Assembly (NCBI GenBank): GCA_026936325.1
Contig: JAPTHN010000001.1
Span: 96,859,859-96,923,858, forward strand
Direction: 5' to 3'
Length of the DNA stretch: 64,000 bases
Source: Platynereis dumerilii
Taxonomy: Eukaryota > Annelida > Polychaeta > Phyllodocida > Nereididae
Positions 11,686 through 23,169 of the stretch are shown one piece after another. Each line of letters starts with the position of its first letter. Within the stretch, counting starts at the first letter, position 1. The notes beneath the pieces are model-generated. The model ran no database searches. It was not told the origin of the DNA and worked only from the letters and a program-made list of their open reading frames with translations. The translations under genes and the position numbers were made by a program.

Positions 11686-12306
11686 TTCAAAATTTCCAAC
11701 AATTATTTTAACTTAACAAATTTCCCTTAATTTTAAAAAAGTTAGATAGTTTTTAATTTTTTCTGTGCATCAATTAGATAATGCTGTGAAATACAAATGC
11801 ATTCAACAGCTAGCTGGTCTGGAAAATTTTGGGAAGTTTCTTGAAAATAATAACCATTTTTGAAGTAAGGTATTTGGGTTTTCGCTGTAGGAATTTTTCA
11901 TTATTTCGAATCTGCTTCATCACTTATTTGCCTCAAAACGCTACTTTTCCTCTCAGTGATATTTTTTTAGGGGGTTGGGGCTTGCCCCTAGCCCCCTGGG
12001 CCCCACCCTCTCCAAGCCTCCCGAGATTCACCACAGGCCTATTTCAGACTCAGCAGGATGAATTTTCCACTTCCCAGATGTCACTGCCCCCAAATAGCCT
12101 GACACATATCTGCCAAATTTTGACTTAGACAAAGTTTATACACTTTAGACCTGGGTGTGACCTGGTCTAGATTTATTGAATTTCAAACAGTGTTTATATC
12201 CCGTTTAAAGTTAGACTGTCTTGGTGAAATGTGTTTAAAATTTAGACATGTCTAACTTCTATTTAAACATTGTTTAAAAAATAAACTAGGTTGGTGAAAT
12301 CGAGCC

Positions 12307-13111
12307 CATAAGTCCAAGTTGAAAGTTAATTTTGAAATTGTTTGGACTGCTAATCCGCAAAGATCTATAAGCTGCATGAAAGTCAAATTTCTGGCATTTT
12401 GCAATTCATTTTATCCTTCGATGGAGCAAAGAGCAAAGCTTGATGATCCTGAATTTTATGTAATGTTTTTGTGAAAAGGAGTTCTCTCCAAATACATGTG
12501 ATTGTTATTTTCCAATGGTTTGCAAACATCAATAGGAAAATTAATGGATTGAGAGAAGAACCTTCTAAGGTTGATGCGTCTGATAATTGCAACTTTACTT
12601 TCAAGGCATCTGCCTAACATTTAGGTAATAGTTATTTGATGCTCATGCAAAGTTGGTCCACTGCTCATCTCATTAGAATATGACCTCGATACTTAACTGG
12701 AGGGCTAGCATTTTAAAATATTCATCAGGGAACCTGATAAAGTGACACAGACAGGGACAATGGACAAGACATAGGTCTTCATTCTTCAAGCCTCATACAT
12801 TATACATTCAATATATATACATTGTCTGCGATGATGGAATCTAGAATATTGGATTCCTTTATTCTATAATGAAATCTTGATTAAAGTGTCACTCTGCTTT
12901 CAACTGGGGAGATTTTATTGACTTCTTTTTTGCAAGTTTGGATTGTGAAGAAGTGAAATTGTGTCGCCTATGGAGATAATGGAGGCATGCAGATTGTAAG
13001 AATTTGTTTGGTCTGTAGTTTTGTGTTAAGTTTCTGTCACTGCATGGGCCGAGAGAAAGGTGATGTTCAGAAGCTTTGTTTGGGTATACTTCGTTACCAC
13101 ATGATTTTAAA
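12307..13111. other. Resumed D-copy tail and non-coding DNA
   Basis: 12307-12375 continues D copy 2 after the insertion (AAAGTTAATTTTGAAA, GCTAATCCGCAAAG). The stretch 12400-12470 shares the pattern CCTTC-ATGGAGC-AAAGCAAAGCTT with 18130-18165. No gene was seen up to 13111. Confidence 0.45.
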
Positions 13112-13811
13112 ACGACATTAAACTTGAATCCCACACTTGGCAAGAAATGTAAAATCCATGAGATATTCATGAAACTTTGCCAAAAAGTTCTTCAAAAAGA
13201 AAGCTTTCCAACGTAGAAAAAAAAGGCGGGCTATCCAACATAATTTTTTTTTGACAACAGGGGTAGGCTCACTCGAAGGCTGCTGGCTCAGCCAGGAATA
13301 ATGGCACTATTTACTATAAATGCACACATTTTGGGTTGATATATAGGCCTATAATCCAATCCAACTTTCATAAAAATCGGAGAAGGAATCTTTGAGATAT
13401 TCAAGTTTATTTTAAGGGGGACTTACTTTGTTGAACTGTTTTTCATAATTTTCTCATATTGTACACCACGTAACTCTCAAAAAACATTGGTAACCCCCCT
13501 TCAAAGACTTGTTTTTCAATAAAGTGTATGTTCAGCTATATTCTTTTAATTTTTCATAAATATCTCATGGATATTGTTCGAGTGATGCTGCTTTTCGTTA
13601 TAAATCCCACACGTTTTTAGTATTTTACTATATGTTTTAATGTAATGACATAAGATTTTGAAAAGATCATAGTTCGAAAATTATGTTGGATAGCCCGCCT
13701 TTTTTTTCTACATTGGAAAGCTTTCTTTTTGAAGAACTTTTTGGCAAAGTTTCATTAATATCTCATGGATTTTAGATTTCTTGCCAAGTGTGGGTCTCAA
13801 CTTTAATCTCA
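13112..13811. mobile_element. 700-bp MITE with ~135-bp inverted ends
   Basis: The arms contain CCCACACTTGGCAAGAAAT, AAACTTTGCCAAAAAGTTC and GGCGGGCTATCCAACATAA, inverted at the right. Arm identity is high apart from single differences. The interior carries the same motif that ends the LRR gene (13360-13440). No ORF and no clear target duplication. It abuts a C-family fragment. Confidence 0.75.
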
Positions 13812-14060
13812 AGCAAGATGCCAATATAACGTGAACTTGTGATGGCTTGATCACCACTACTATTAAGATAAGGAAGCACAAAGGGGATATAAAAGGGAGC
13901 CGTGGAATAGTCCATGAGAAATGTTCCTCCCATGACTTTTAGAGTGTGTCTCTAACTTTCATGATTGATGAACATGTGGTCCAGCCATTCGTCACTTGGC
14001 CCTCTCCATTACCCTTTTGTCTGAGGTGTCATGCCCTTGTCAACACCTGAGATGAGGATG
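13812..14060 (+). repeat. C-family repeat, copy 1 (short, diverged)
   Basis: Shares CATGACTTTTAGAGTGTGT, TTCATGATTGATGAACATGT and CATGCCCTTGTCAAC in order with 20850-20970, 48540-48660 and 58330-58450. It is the most diverged of four copies. Confidence 0.7.
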
Positions 14061-14222
14061 TGCCCTCCACATGTTATTTTTTTGTCATTTCCTTCTTTAT
14101 ATACGTTTATATATTTTTATTTTATTTCTATTTTCAACCAGATGTCTTGTAAAATTGTGAATACGGAGGATTATGAAACTGGTGATTCTTGTAAATGCAA
14201 ATAAATGTATTTATAAATAGAA

Positions 14223-14295
14223 ACAGTTATCATTGTTAATCAACTACAATGTATGATTGTTAATCAGTTATCATTGTTAATCAGTTATCATGGGT
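14223..14295 (+). repeat. Short tandem repeat, CAGTTATCATTGTTAAT units
   Basis: About four imperfect units of 17-25 bp, each containing TTATCATTGTTAAT or GATTGTTAATCAG. Confidence 0.75.
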
Positions 14296-14429
14296 ATAAT
14301 ACTCCATTTTCTGCCGCAGTTTGCTATTTATCGTTTTTTGTTGCTATGTACTTCTCGATGTTCTTTATGTTTTCTTGTCTCTTGTTTTAAATTCTTCTTT
14401 GCACTTGTTGCTCATTCTAGCCTAAAGGA

Positions 14430-15375
14430 AATCGAGGGGTGGTGCAGTCACTGGGACTCTGAAGTAATTCATTAATGTTCCCTCAATTTAAAAAAAGTTT
14501 TGAAAGTTGAGAAGTGCGACATTATTCCTCAGGCAAAACAACACCAAATCAAATATTCATCTTTTCTGGATGTGTCTCTTTTACCTTCTACTTGCTGCGT
14601 GATGTGCCTGCTAAGTGTGGGAATATTTCACAAGACAAAGCTTTTCAGCATTTCCCTACATAACGCATTGCAAGATGCTGCATAAATGAGGAAGTGTCCT
14701 ACAAAGCTAAAGAACTTGTCACCAATCAGCTCTGTCTCAACCAAGACGTGTCAGCGTGTCATGGATCTGTCTTTCATTGCATTTCACTACTCTCCGTTCA
14801 ACTAAGAATGAAAATGAATGCTGAAAGAAAAACAAGCTTTCTGTATGAGTATGAATTGTGTTTGAGAATATTGAAATCATGGCTTGCTTTTGCAGTTTTT
14901 GATGGAAATCACAATCTCTTTGTACTATGCATATATTTTGGCCAAGAAAGTAGTTACTCTACAAACCTGTAAACATCCATGTTTCTTTCGAAACAGTTTG
15001 AGGTGGATACATAACTTCAAGCGATTATCATTGCATGGAAATTGTCCCTACTTACAATGCAAATCTGTAGTTCATTTCATTCTGAAAGAAAACTATTTCT
15101 CATTTAAGAGTACCATAATATGAGGTGAATCTGCAGAGAATTGGCAGTTTTTTTGTCATGGCATGGACAAAGTCAATTTAGAAATCAACATTTGATGTCA
15201 AATTGTGTCCGAGCAAAAGGCTTAAAGGTCAAAATACTCTTTGGCACTCGATATGATATCTTAAATTCTCAATGCTCAAGGTCCAGAAAACCGCTGAAAC
15301 TTGGTGTGTGTAATGTTATCAATGTTAAAGTGTTTTGGTCCACCACTTCAACAGACTTGTAATGAGGATATATTG
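14430..15375 (+). repeat. D-family repeat, copy 3
   Basis: Aligns by eye to copy 2 from the CATTAATGTTCCCTCAATTT block to TTTTGGTCCACCACTTCAAC. It is interrupted at 15111 by a MITE half absent from copy 2, so that insertion followed the duplication. Confidence 0.75.
15111..15325 (-). mobile_element. Degenerate half copy of the 10059-10991 MITE
   Basis: Begins TACCATAATATGAGGTGAAT and continues through TCAAATTGTGTCC, AGCAAAAGG and GATATCTTAAAT, matching the complement of 10790-10991. The other end is missing or diverged. Confidence 0.65.
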
Positions 15376-15452
15376 GATCAGAATCGACTTGCTTTGTTAA
15401 TTTAATCATCATTCCAGATAGAATTAGTATATGTTATTCACCACGGGAGACG

Positions 15453-15508
15453 GAATATGTGATTTATCACCCGAGGGCTTTAGCCCGAGGTGTGATAAAC
15501 ACATATTC
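15453..15508. mobile_element. Short hairpin MITE
   Basis: A near-perfect palindrome: GGAATATGTG at the left, CACATATTCC at the right, with the inner stem CCCGAGGGCTT/TAGCCCGAGG. About 56 bp, too small to encode anything. The GAGGGCTTTAGCCCGAGG core is a common marine-invertebrate repeat, known to me from memory only. Confidence 0.7.
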
Positions 15509-15511
15509 CTG

Positions 15512-16021
15512 TACCATATAGTCACTTGCAGTGCTATATAGTTATTTTTAGATATGAGGCAATGGGTTGTGGGCACCCTGAAATACCCCAGCCCTGCCAG
15601 CAGCAGGTCAGTCTTGGCTGGGCTTCCCCACAGGTGAGTGTCTCCTTGTTAACTCTGGGCTTCAGGTTGAAATGGGCTAAAGTAATGAGAATCTACTATG
15701 TTTTGTGATAACATCAGAGATGTAATTGATAACTAAACATGTAATATGTAACACAGTGAAATATGATGCTTATTAAATAGCTGTATTGAAAACCATGTTG
15801 TTTGTTACTGTTTAAGCTATAATCTTGATTTATGAATATTAGCATGATGTAACAGAGGGAGCAAAGTGGACCCTGGTCAGACACGGTCACCGGTCCTCAT
15901 ACCATCACTGCCAAGTGAGGGCTATTATCATCTGAAGCTATTGTCTCCCCAGATAGATCTATGTAGTGATTAGATCATGTAATGAGTATAAGAAAACATC
16001 ACAGAAACCCTCTATATTGTA
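15512..16021 (+). repeat. 510-bp direct repeat, copy 1, with an exon-like segment
   Basis: Nearly identical to 17516-18032. Both copies begin TACCATATAG and end CTATATTGTA; these ends are inverted with one mismatch, and the flanks differ. This fits a small DNA element inserted at TA. Inside, TTATTTTTAG precedes and CACAG/GTGAGTG follows an ~85-bp segment. In one frame that segment reads YEAMGCGHPEIPQPCQQQ, so it resembles an exon with splice sites. Coding status is unproven. Confidence 0.75.
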
Positions 16022-17515
16022 TGGTGGAGACGGTTTGTCTGATTGGGGTCCACAGAAAATGACATCATGTTGAAATTAATGATATTCCTTGTTAAATAGT
16101 ATTTGTGAAGAAAAACCTTGAAGCCAGAGGGGAGATGCTTGTGGGGTTGGTCAGCTGGGATTCGGGTCCTCCTCAGATGCCAGATCCCTAGTTACAGCTG
16201 CCTGGCTGCTATTAACTGTGCTACTTAACTGGTTAGTGCATAGCCCTAGAGACATGTTGTATAAACACACATGTGCATGTGTTTGATGGATCATAGATGT
16301 TTGGATGAACGTGCTTCTGAAGAGGGGTGTTGCAAAGTAGGTTGCCAGGTGTGGGTCTGTGTGATGACCATGCAACAGCACACCCAAGGTTCAGAACAAA
16401 AATTGTTAAATACTGGTGATCAGTTGAATACATATACATTGTATTAGCTTTGGGCTTTTACTGAGTCTGAGTGGCACAGGGATGTTGTGGCAGGATTGGC
16501 ATTTGTGGGGGACTCTCTATGTTTTATGTTTGTTTTGTCAAATGTTTGTCTTTTGATATCAAAATAATAACACAACTATGTACCATCCTTGATATAACCT
16601 TTTTGTGAGCTTTCTGTGTTGCAGCATTATCGTTAAGAGAAAGAAAGGACAATGCTGTCATATCACTTGTACATGAAATACCATGGAAGAATTTCATCAA
16701 TTTTCATGGAAAATGTGGACCAGTGCTGTCACAACATCCTCACATCGATATCATGGAAGACTTTCTACAAATAATCGCTTAAATGACAATTATCAAGGAT
16801 TATTTATATTGAGCAGTAACCATGGAGGCTATGCTGAACGAAGTAGGTGTGGCTTCTGTGGTTTTCTGCTCAATTATGAGACATTCTGTTGTTGATTTAT
16901 GACAGTGTTTTTGTGACTTTATCATCATAAATTTTGTATTATATTACTGTCTATCATTAATAATATTGGTTAACGTGGTTGACACTCACCTGGATGGCTC
17001 ACTGGCTTTGCCAGTCAGGTGCCATGACCTATTGCATCATTAAGTCCCTATCATTTGATGTATCTTAGGTTAATTTTTTCATTTTTGTTGTTGTTCAATC
17101 TATGGGGGAGATTGCAATTGCTTGTGGAAAGCAGCTATTGCAAAGTGTCCTGGTATTAAGTGATAGGATAAGTGGGAAAGCTGGGCTGTTACATTGTATA
17201 CCAAACTGGTTAAAGATAAATGTGGGTTCTAGTTTCGAAGTTGATCTTGGAAGCCACAGCTGCTACTTCAAGGAGGGTTTTAAGAAGAAGGGGTGATGCT
17301 GAGTAGGCTTGGTCTGGCAGGACGGATGCAGTCAGGACTGAAATGCATGTGGGTTGACTTGATCCGGTGTGGTGACAAGTCATGAAGTTAAGGGGTTGGG
17401 TGATTCCTTGGAAGTAAGAGCTGACGGCTTATCAGGGGATACAAGCAAAAACTAGGTCAACACCCATGAGTATAGGTCACAAATTTAATTTAAAAGTAAT
17501 GATGATACCATATAG
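16022..17515. other. Non-coding DNA between the 510-bp repeats
   Basis: No supported gene and no transposase or reverse transcriptase. This argues against reading the flanking repeats as terminal repeats of one large element. Confidence 0.4.
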
Positions 17516-18032
17516 TCACTTGCAGTGCTATATAGTTATTTTTAGATATGAGGCAATGGGGTTGTGGGCACCCTGAAATACCCCAGCCCTGCCAGCAGCA
17601 GGTCAGTCTTGGCTGGGCTTCCCCACAGGTGAGTGTCTCCTTGTTAACTCTGGGCTTCAGGTTGAAATGGGCTAAAGTAATGAGAATCTATTATGTTTTG
17701 TGATAACATCAGAGATGTAATTGACAACTAAACATGTAATATGTAACACAGTGAAATATGATGCTTATTAAATAGCTGTATTGAAAACCATGTTGTTTGT
17801 TACTGTTTAAGCTATAATCTTGATTTATGAATATTAGCATGATGTAACAGAGGGAGCAAAATGGACCCTGGTCAGACACGGTCACCGGTCCTCATACCAT
17901 CACTGCCAAGTGAGGGCTATTATCATCTGAAGCTATTGTCTCCCCAGATATATATTTTTGATGATGAATCTATGTAGTGATTAGATCATGTAATGAGTAT
18001 AAGAAAACAGCACAGAAACCCTCTATATTGTA
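17516..18032 (+). repeat. 510-bp direct repeat, copy 2
   Basis: More than about 95% identical by eye to 15512-16021. Differences include one extra G in the exon-like segment (GGGGTTGTG against GGGTTGTG), which shifts any frame, and a ~15-bp insertion near 17950 (TATTTTTGATGATGAAT). Confidence 0.8.
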
Positions 18033-19134
18033 CCTGATCAGAGGTGTCGAATGGTATAAACACTTTAACAGTTCATTTAGCTGCATGGCTTAATAGGAGA
18101 CCCATTTCTAGTGTTTTGTAATTAATTGTAGCCTTCAATGGAGCTGAAAGCAAAGCTTTTTAACACTTGTGAATTATAGATTTGGATGATGTCAGATTCA
18201 GATGCTTCAATGGCAATTTTTGGATAAGTTTATTCAGGCAACATAGAGTTTACAAGCCATGTGCAGGAGGAACTTGGCTCAACCATCCGGTACCTGTCAA
18301 CTGATTCTTACTTATTCTTGATCTATGTGAACTTTGCCTGCTTCTTGGTAATTTCATGTTGTTATCTCTTCTTCCCTTTTTCCATAAACATGGAACGACA
18401 ATTTGTATGCAAAAACTGTCATTTCCATGAGAGAGACTGCAATTTCCTTGCCTTGCATCCGTCCTGAGTTCTGTGTCATCAGATTCCACATCCATGCATC
18501 AGTAAAACGGGAGTAATGAAATCTTGACTACGTTGATGGAGAAATAAAAACGGTATCATCTCTCATAATATTTTACTGTTCTCTTTCTTCTAGATTTTTG
18601 CAAAGTGGCTTAAAATTGTATCCACATAATGTCTCTGTGTAACAATGTTATTATAGAGGAGATATGCAATTAAATCTTTTGTGAAAAGGTGTCTAAACCA
18701 CACAATCAATAGAATGAAATAAATAAAATCTTCGACATTTTGAACAATTCAATTGTCTGGATTGGACAACCGTTTGATTGGACACATATTAGACAATCAT
18801 TGTCTGATATCAAACAATCCTTTCTTTCAGTGCAGCAAAATTATAGTGTACTCCACGGACCTTGATATGCTGTTTACCAAGGAAAACACTTGCTGTTCCA
18901 CAATTAGTGCCTTCAATACTGGCATGCATTTGGAACCATTTCACATCTTTTACCTTTTTACATCTGCTGAACCCCTGGAAATCTATTTCGAAACCATTTA
19001 TTTGTTTGGAAACTTCATGAACCTATGTAATGGAACCTTTTTACCCCAGGGTACTAAAATGGAACCCCCACAAACTTTTGTTTTGAGAATGCACCATTCA
19101 CATTGTTTTGGCCCTTGAAGACAGCCATCATATA
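18033..19134. other. Non-coding stretch
   Basis: No gene supported. A short patch at 18130-18165 resembles 12410-12450. Frames at 18250-18495 and 18753-19118 lack recognisable domains. Confidence 0.35.
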
Positions 19135-19605
19135 CAGTCAACACAGAAATTATTTGCACGCTTTGATTTTTCATCATTTTTCACAGAAAAGAGGCAGTAT
19201 GATAAAAACAACTGCCCTATGTTTTAGAATAGTGTTAGTAGGTTAGGGTCCGATGCATTTAATTTTTTTTTACCAAATATTCATTTTCTTGGAAAATGTG
19301 AAAAAAACTGAATTTTGAAAACAAAAAATTATTTGCACACTTCAGCCAAATTCCAGAAACTGAATTTTTAATGATGATACTCGATTTTTTCTTTGGAACT
19401 ACTGTTGTTTATGGTATATTTAGCTTATTTACATCAATCAGACATTATTTGGGGTTCACAGGTGGGATCGCAGGTGTTACTCAAAGAGTACACCCATTCC
19501 CATGTTTTTCCCTTGAAACATGGGGCAGTTGTTTTTATCATACTGCCATTTTTCTGGGAAATATGATGAAAAATCAAGGCGTGCAAATAATTTCTGTGTT
19601 GACTG
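19135..19605. mobile_element. 471-bp MITE, Tc1/mariner type
   Basis: Inverted ends of about 85 bp start CAGTCAACACAGAAATTATT and end with the complement GTTGACTG. The ends are flanked by TA on both sides (19133-19134 and 19606-19607), the insertion site of Tc1/mariner elements. The interior has a second partial echo of the arm (AATTATTTGCACACTT). No ORF. Confidence 0.85.
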
Positions 19606-19839
19606 TATATCAAACAGTCACGTAAATTTACCAATAAATATTGTATTTCCACCCAATTACGGAGCATTGCGTGACAGACAGTTTGATAAAATGGGAAAAT
19701 CCCCCCTTTTCGATCAAATGGGAAAATTCCTCTTTTTGGATCAACTTAATGAAACAAACTATTATTTAGTCATTGGCTGATAGGCTTCTTGTATATTGAT
19801 CAAAAACTGTCCTTGCACAGCACTCTAATCTAATGGCTT

Positions 19840-22230
19840 ATATATGTAGAACACATTTTAGTTTGGAAGTCAATGTCGACTTCCCATGAAGAGAGTTGTT
19901 GATTCTCTTAGGAATCCCAAAAGGAAATGGCTGACTTGAAGAAGGTCTTTTTTTCAGAAATTGCTTGGTTGTAGTTAGAAAGAGCATAGACAAATGTCCT
20001 TGAATATGGTAAACTCTCATCATCTCTTTCCTTTGGTTGCCCATGTGGGCCTCTCAGACAATCTAGTTACTGAAAAATGTGGCTACTATTGAGACATTAG
20101 TCGTGAAGTTTCAATTTGAGATTAAATTTGTTGATTTTATTGATATCTGAATTTCCAATGTTTATCTGAAGTCAGCCCTCAAGCTTCATATAGCTAACGG
20201 GTGTTGCACAGTGTACTAAAACTTAAATAAATATTGGCAGTTGTAATAGGAAGATGTGGTGAGCCGATGGTAGGGCTGGGAAGAAAGTATATCTCTGTCT
20301 TGAAAGACTATTACCAATCAATGAATAGGCTCAGTTTATGTCTTGTGTTGGAGAGAACTTGATGGTCAATGTGTATGAGGCTTCTGTTTGAAATTAAACA
20401 GGATGAATTAGTCTTTTAGACAGCATTTCTCAGTGCTTCCAATTAGAGACCTAGACAGAGCTTTCCATTTTATATGGTTGGTAGTCATAGGCGTACGGGA
20501 CGCGCAATTTTTGGGGGGGCGAGCGACGTTTGCCCGAATTTCAAGACCTAGATTTAATACCATTTCAAATGAAATTGCCTGAAAAACATTAATTTTCAAT
20601 AGTGTTTACTTAATCATGTGCCCGGATTTTTTAGCCTTTTTGCCCGAATTTTACTGTTTCCCAAACTTTTGGGGGGGGCGATCGCCCCCCCCTGCCCCCC
20701 CTCCGATACGCCTATGTTGGTAGTTGCAGCAGCTACAAGGTCTGAAGCAAGATGCTGACTTGATGGCCTGTTCCCCGCTCTTACTTGGATAGGAAAGCAT
20801 AATAGGCAGTTCATAGAGGAGCCTTGGCATACTCCATTAGAAGTTTTCTTCCATGACTTTTAGAGTGTGTTTCTTACATTCATGATTGATGAACATGTGG
20901 TCTAGCCATTGGTTGCTGGGCCCTGTCCATTAGCCTTTGGCCACAGGTGACATGCCCTTGTCAACCCAACTGAGATCTGGAGCTATGTGACCTTCACACT
21001 CACATGGTTCACCAGATCTGATTTATGTTCCTATTACCTCATGGTGCAGAAAATACACTGCACAGCCTGCTGCAATATGTCTTATATTGTGTTGTGATAT
21101 TGGTCTGAAGTCCCTTAAATTTTGAGCACAAGCGATTGCCTGCCACTTCCAGCCTGATCTATCCATTCCTCTTTCCCCTGCATACATGTTCACTGGTCAT
21201 GCAGAATGTTTCCATCTTCAGAATTCAATCAAGCAAACTTCATCTGAGATAACAATGTCTCTCCTGACAACACATAACCTACTGAACAGCATGGTTAGTT
21301 CTATTGTTGCACTGATGAGTTTTCACATTTCCAGGGGTATTCTTAGGATTGGCCTATTGTCTTCTCGTCATTTGATAAATTGTAATTTCATGGTCTGGAG
21401 AGCTAATGTTCAGTAGGCCTATATTTATTCTCAATATTTCCTCCTGATGTTGACACAAGGGCTATTTGTAATTATTTGTTTTTAGAAAATACCTTTTTTG
21501 TATGACTGCCTATGCAGCCTTCACTGATAACAGTGGTGACATCGACGAACTTGTGGACAAACTTAACATAATTATTGATATTTATTGCTGAAGTTTGGAT
21601 GGCCTCATTACACACATTGAATCCTGGAGTGAGGGCCTGTATCAGGACCTGAGTAACCATCAAAGCAAGAGTTCTGTTTGTCTGATTTGTGTTTGCGTGT
21701 CAGATCCTTCGCTGCCATCCTCCACTGCCCTCAATGTTGACAACTGATTTATTTTTCTGACTTTGAGTAAGTATACTTAAGTTGCTTTAAGGCTAACCTA
21801 AACGTGCCTGAGGGCTGGCTCTGGTAGACCTGGCAAAGTTCAGGGCGTTAATTAGCCAATAATGGCATAACAGTGAGATTAGCTAGTAAGACATGTTGTG
21901 AATCCTAATTGTAACAATGCAATCTCGTTTCTCGTATGTCTTTTCTCAGCAGCAGTGAGGCCTTTGCCAAATACAATTTTGGCTAATTGCTACATAATGA
22001 TACTGTTATTTCTGTTTACGTTTTATGGTCTGCTCTCTGTCTTACTTAATGTCTCCTGGGTGCAATAAGATGCAATGATTTCCCGGTGGTAGTCATTCAG
22101 TGGCATCCTGCCTTGGATTTTTCTCTTTTTTTCCAGCTAGATTTTCCTGATTCACAAGATTATTTTAGCTGGAGTATGTGCTCTGCATACTTCTCCTTGG
22201 ACTACAAATCAGCCACTGGTGGAAGCCTTG
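19840..22230 (+). repeat. C-family repeat, copy 2
   Basis: A long copy colinear with 55550-55705 plus 58119-60385. Shared blocks include GTTGATTCTCT-AGGAATCCCAAAAGG (19900), TTAGCCTTTGGCCACAGG (20930), TCAGGACCTGAGTAACCATC (21645) and TTCCAGCTAGATTT (22135). The two copies differ by insertions in each, for example 20486-20716 here and 55706-58110 there. No reading frame is conserved between copies. Confidence 0.8.
20486..20716. mobile_element. 231-bp MITE, CATAGGCGT family, 8-bp target duplication
   Basis: Ends CATAGGCGTACGG and CCGATACGCCTATG. Perfect 8-bp duplication TTGGTAGT at 20478-20485 and 20717-20724. The interior has G-runs, C-runs and TTTGCCCGAATTT repeated. 8-bp duplications fit hAT-type mobilisation. 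Confidence 0.88.
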
Positions 22231-23169
22231 CCCAGATGCAGTATACATCTACATAGACATGACCGTCTTGAGGATGGTGATAATATGTTTGTTTGCTGGA
22301 GAAGTAAGTTGATAATCTGATAATTGTAGGGCACCACAAATCCTACAAAACCTAGAAATTGAGAAAGTTGAGAATTTGCAGGCACCGGCAATTTCACCCG
22401 AATTGAACCCAAATAACACTATAGGGGCATCTTGGACCATTCTGCACAAAAGAGGGAATTACAGCCAACTGATCAGAAGCATACATGTGTAAGTGCATTG
22501 CATTGAAGATTGACCAAATCTTTCCAGAAGAAGCAACAAACAAGTTGGTGGAATCCATGTGAAGACAAGTAAAGGCTCAGTTCAATACATGTAACATTCA
22601 ACATGGTATTAATATTGTGATGTTTTTGGTTGTACACGTCAAGATTAAGTTGAATTTTTTAGCATAAAAATGTTGAAATAATATTATTGTGTCTTTTTTT
22701 TTAGCCATTGGCCTATGCAATTTTTCATGATTTCTCAATAAAATTGAGACATTTTTTCCGACCATTCGAAGAAAGGTTCCAAATAATTCTCAGCCACAAC
22801 AAATGAATTATTATATATTTTATATACACATCTAATGCCGAGGAAAAACTATTTGCAATTCAACACATTTAATTTATCACCAATTTTAGAATATTGAAGT
22901 CCTTGCCCTTTAAAATCCAAATTAGGCTACTCCAACATTTTGATCTTGAATGTACAGGGTGAGGAAGCTAATTTTTCAAAATTTGGAATATTTCAAACTT
23001 CAGTTGAAATGAAAGGTTTTGCTAAGTCATAACAAATTCATATTTTCAGGCCTTAGAAACAAGACAAAAAGGATCCTTTTTGTGAAGTTTGACTTGTATT
23101 ATCTCCAATCAAAAATTCAATATGGCCGTCTAAACTTAGTGATGCTTTGAAAAAAAGCGCCTTCATATT
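22231..23169. other. Non-coding stretch with LINE-tail-like repeat
   Basis: 22775-22950 matches 3670-3870 (CTCAGCCACAACAAATGAA; GAGGAAAAAC; AAAATCCAAATTAGGC). Around 23110 the phrase ATGGCCGTCTAAAC recurs as a complement near 26230. No gene. Confidence 0.45.

Larger units (their letters stand above)
8631..12306. mobile_element. 3.7-kb inverted-repeat DNA element carrying nested insertions
   Basis: The ends are inverted copies of GGCTCGATTTCACCAACC; the left end continues TAGTTTA and the right end has its complement. Subterminal motifs resembling GTTTAAAC and TAGAC repeat within both arms (8650-8810 and 12120-12290). The end motif resembles PIF/Harbinger-type ends (GGGxxCGATTTCAC), but I found no clean TWA target duplication. 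No transposase frame is visible. Most of the interior is other elements (9275-11100, 10059-10991, 11589-11685), so the original element may have been much shorter. Confidence 0.7.

Noticed and set aside
15512-18032. Reading the two 510-bp direct repeats as terminal repeats of one large retroelement
   Set aside because: The ends are not TG...CA, each copy has its own inverted ends, and the 1.5 kb between them has no retroelement genes.
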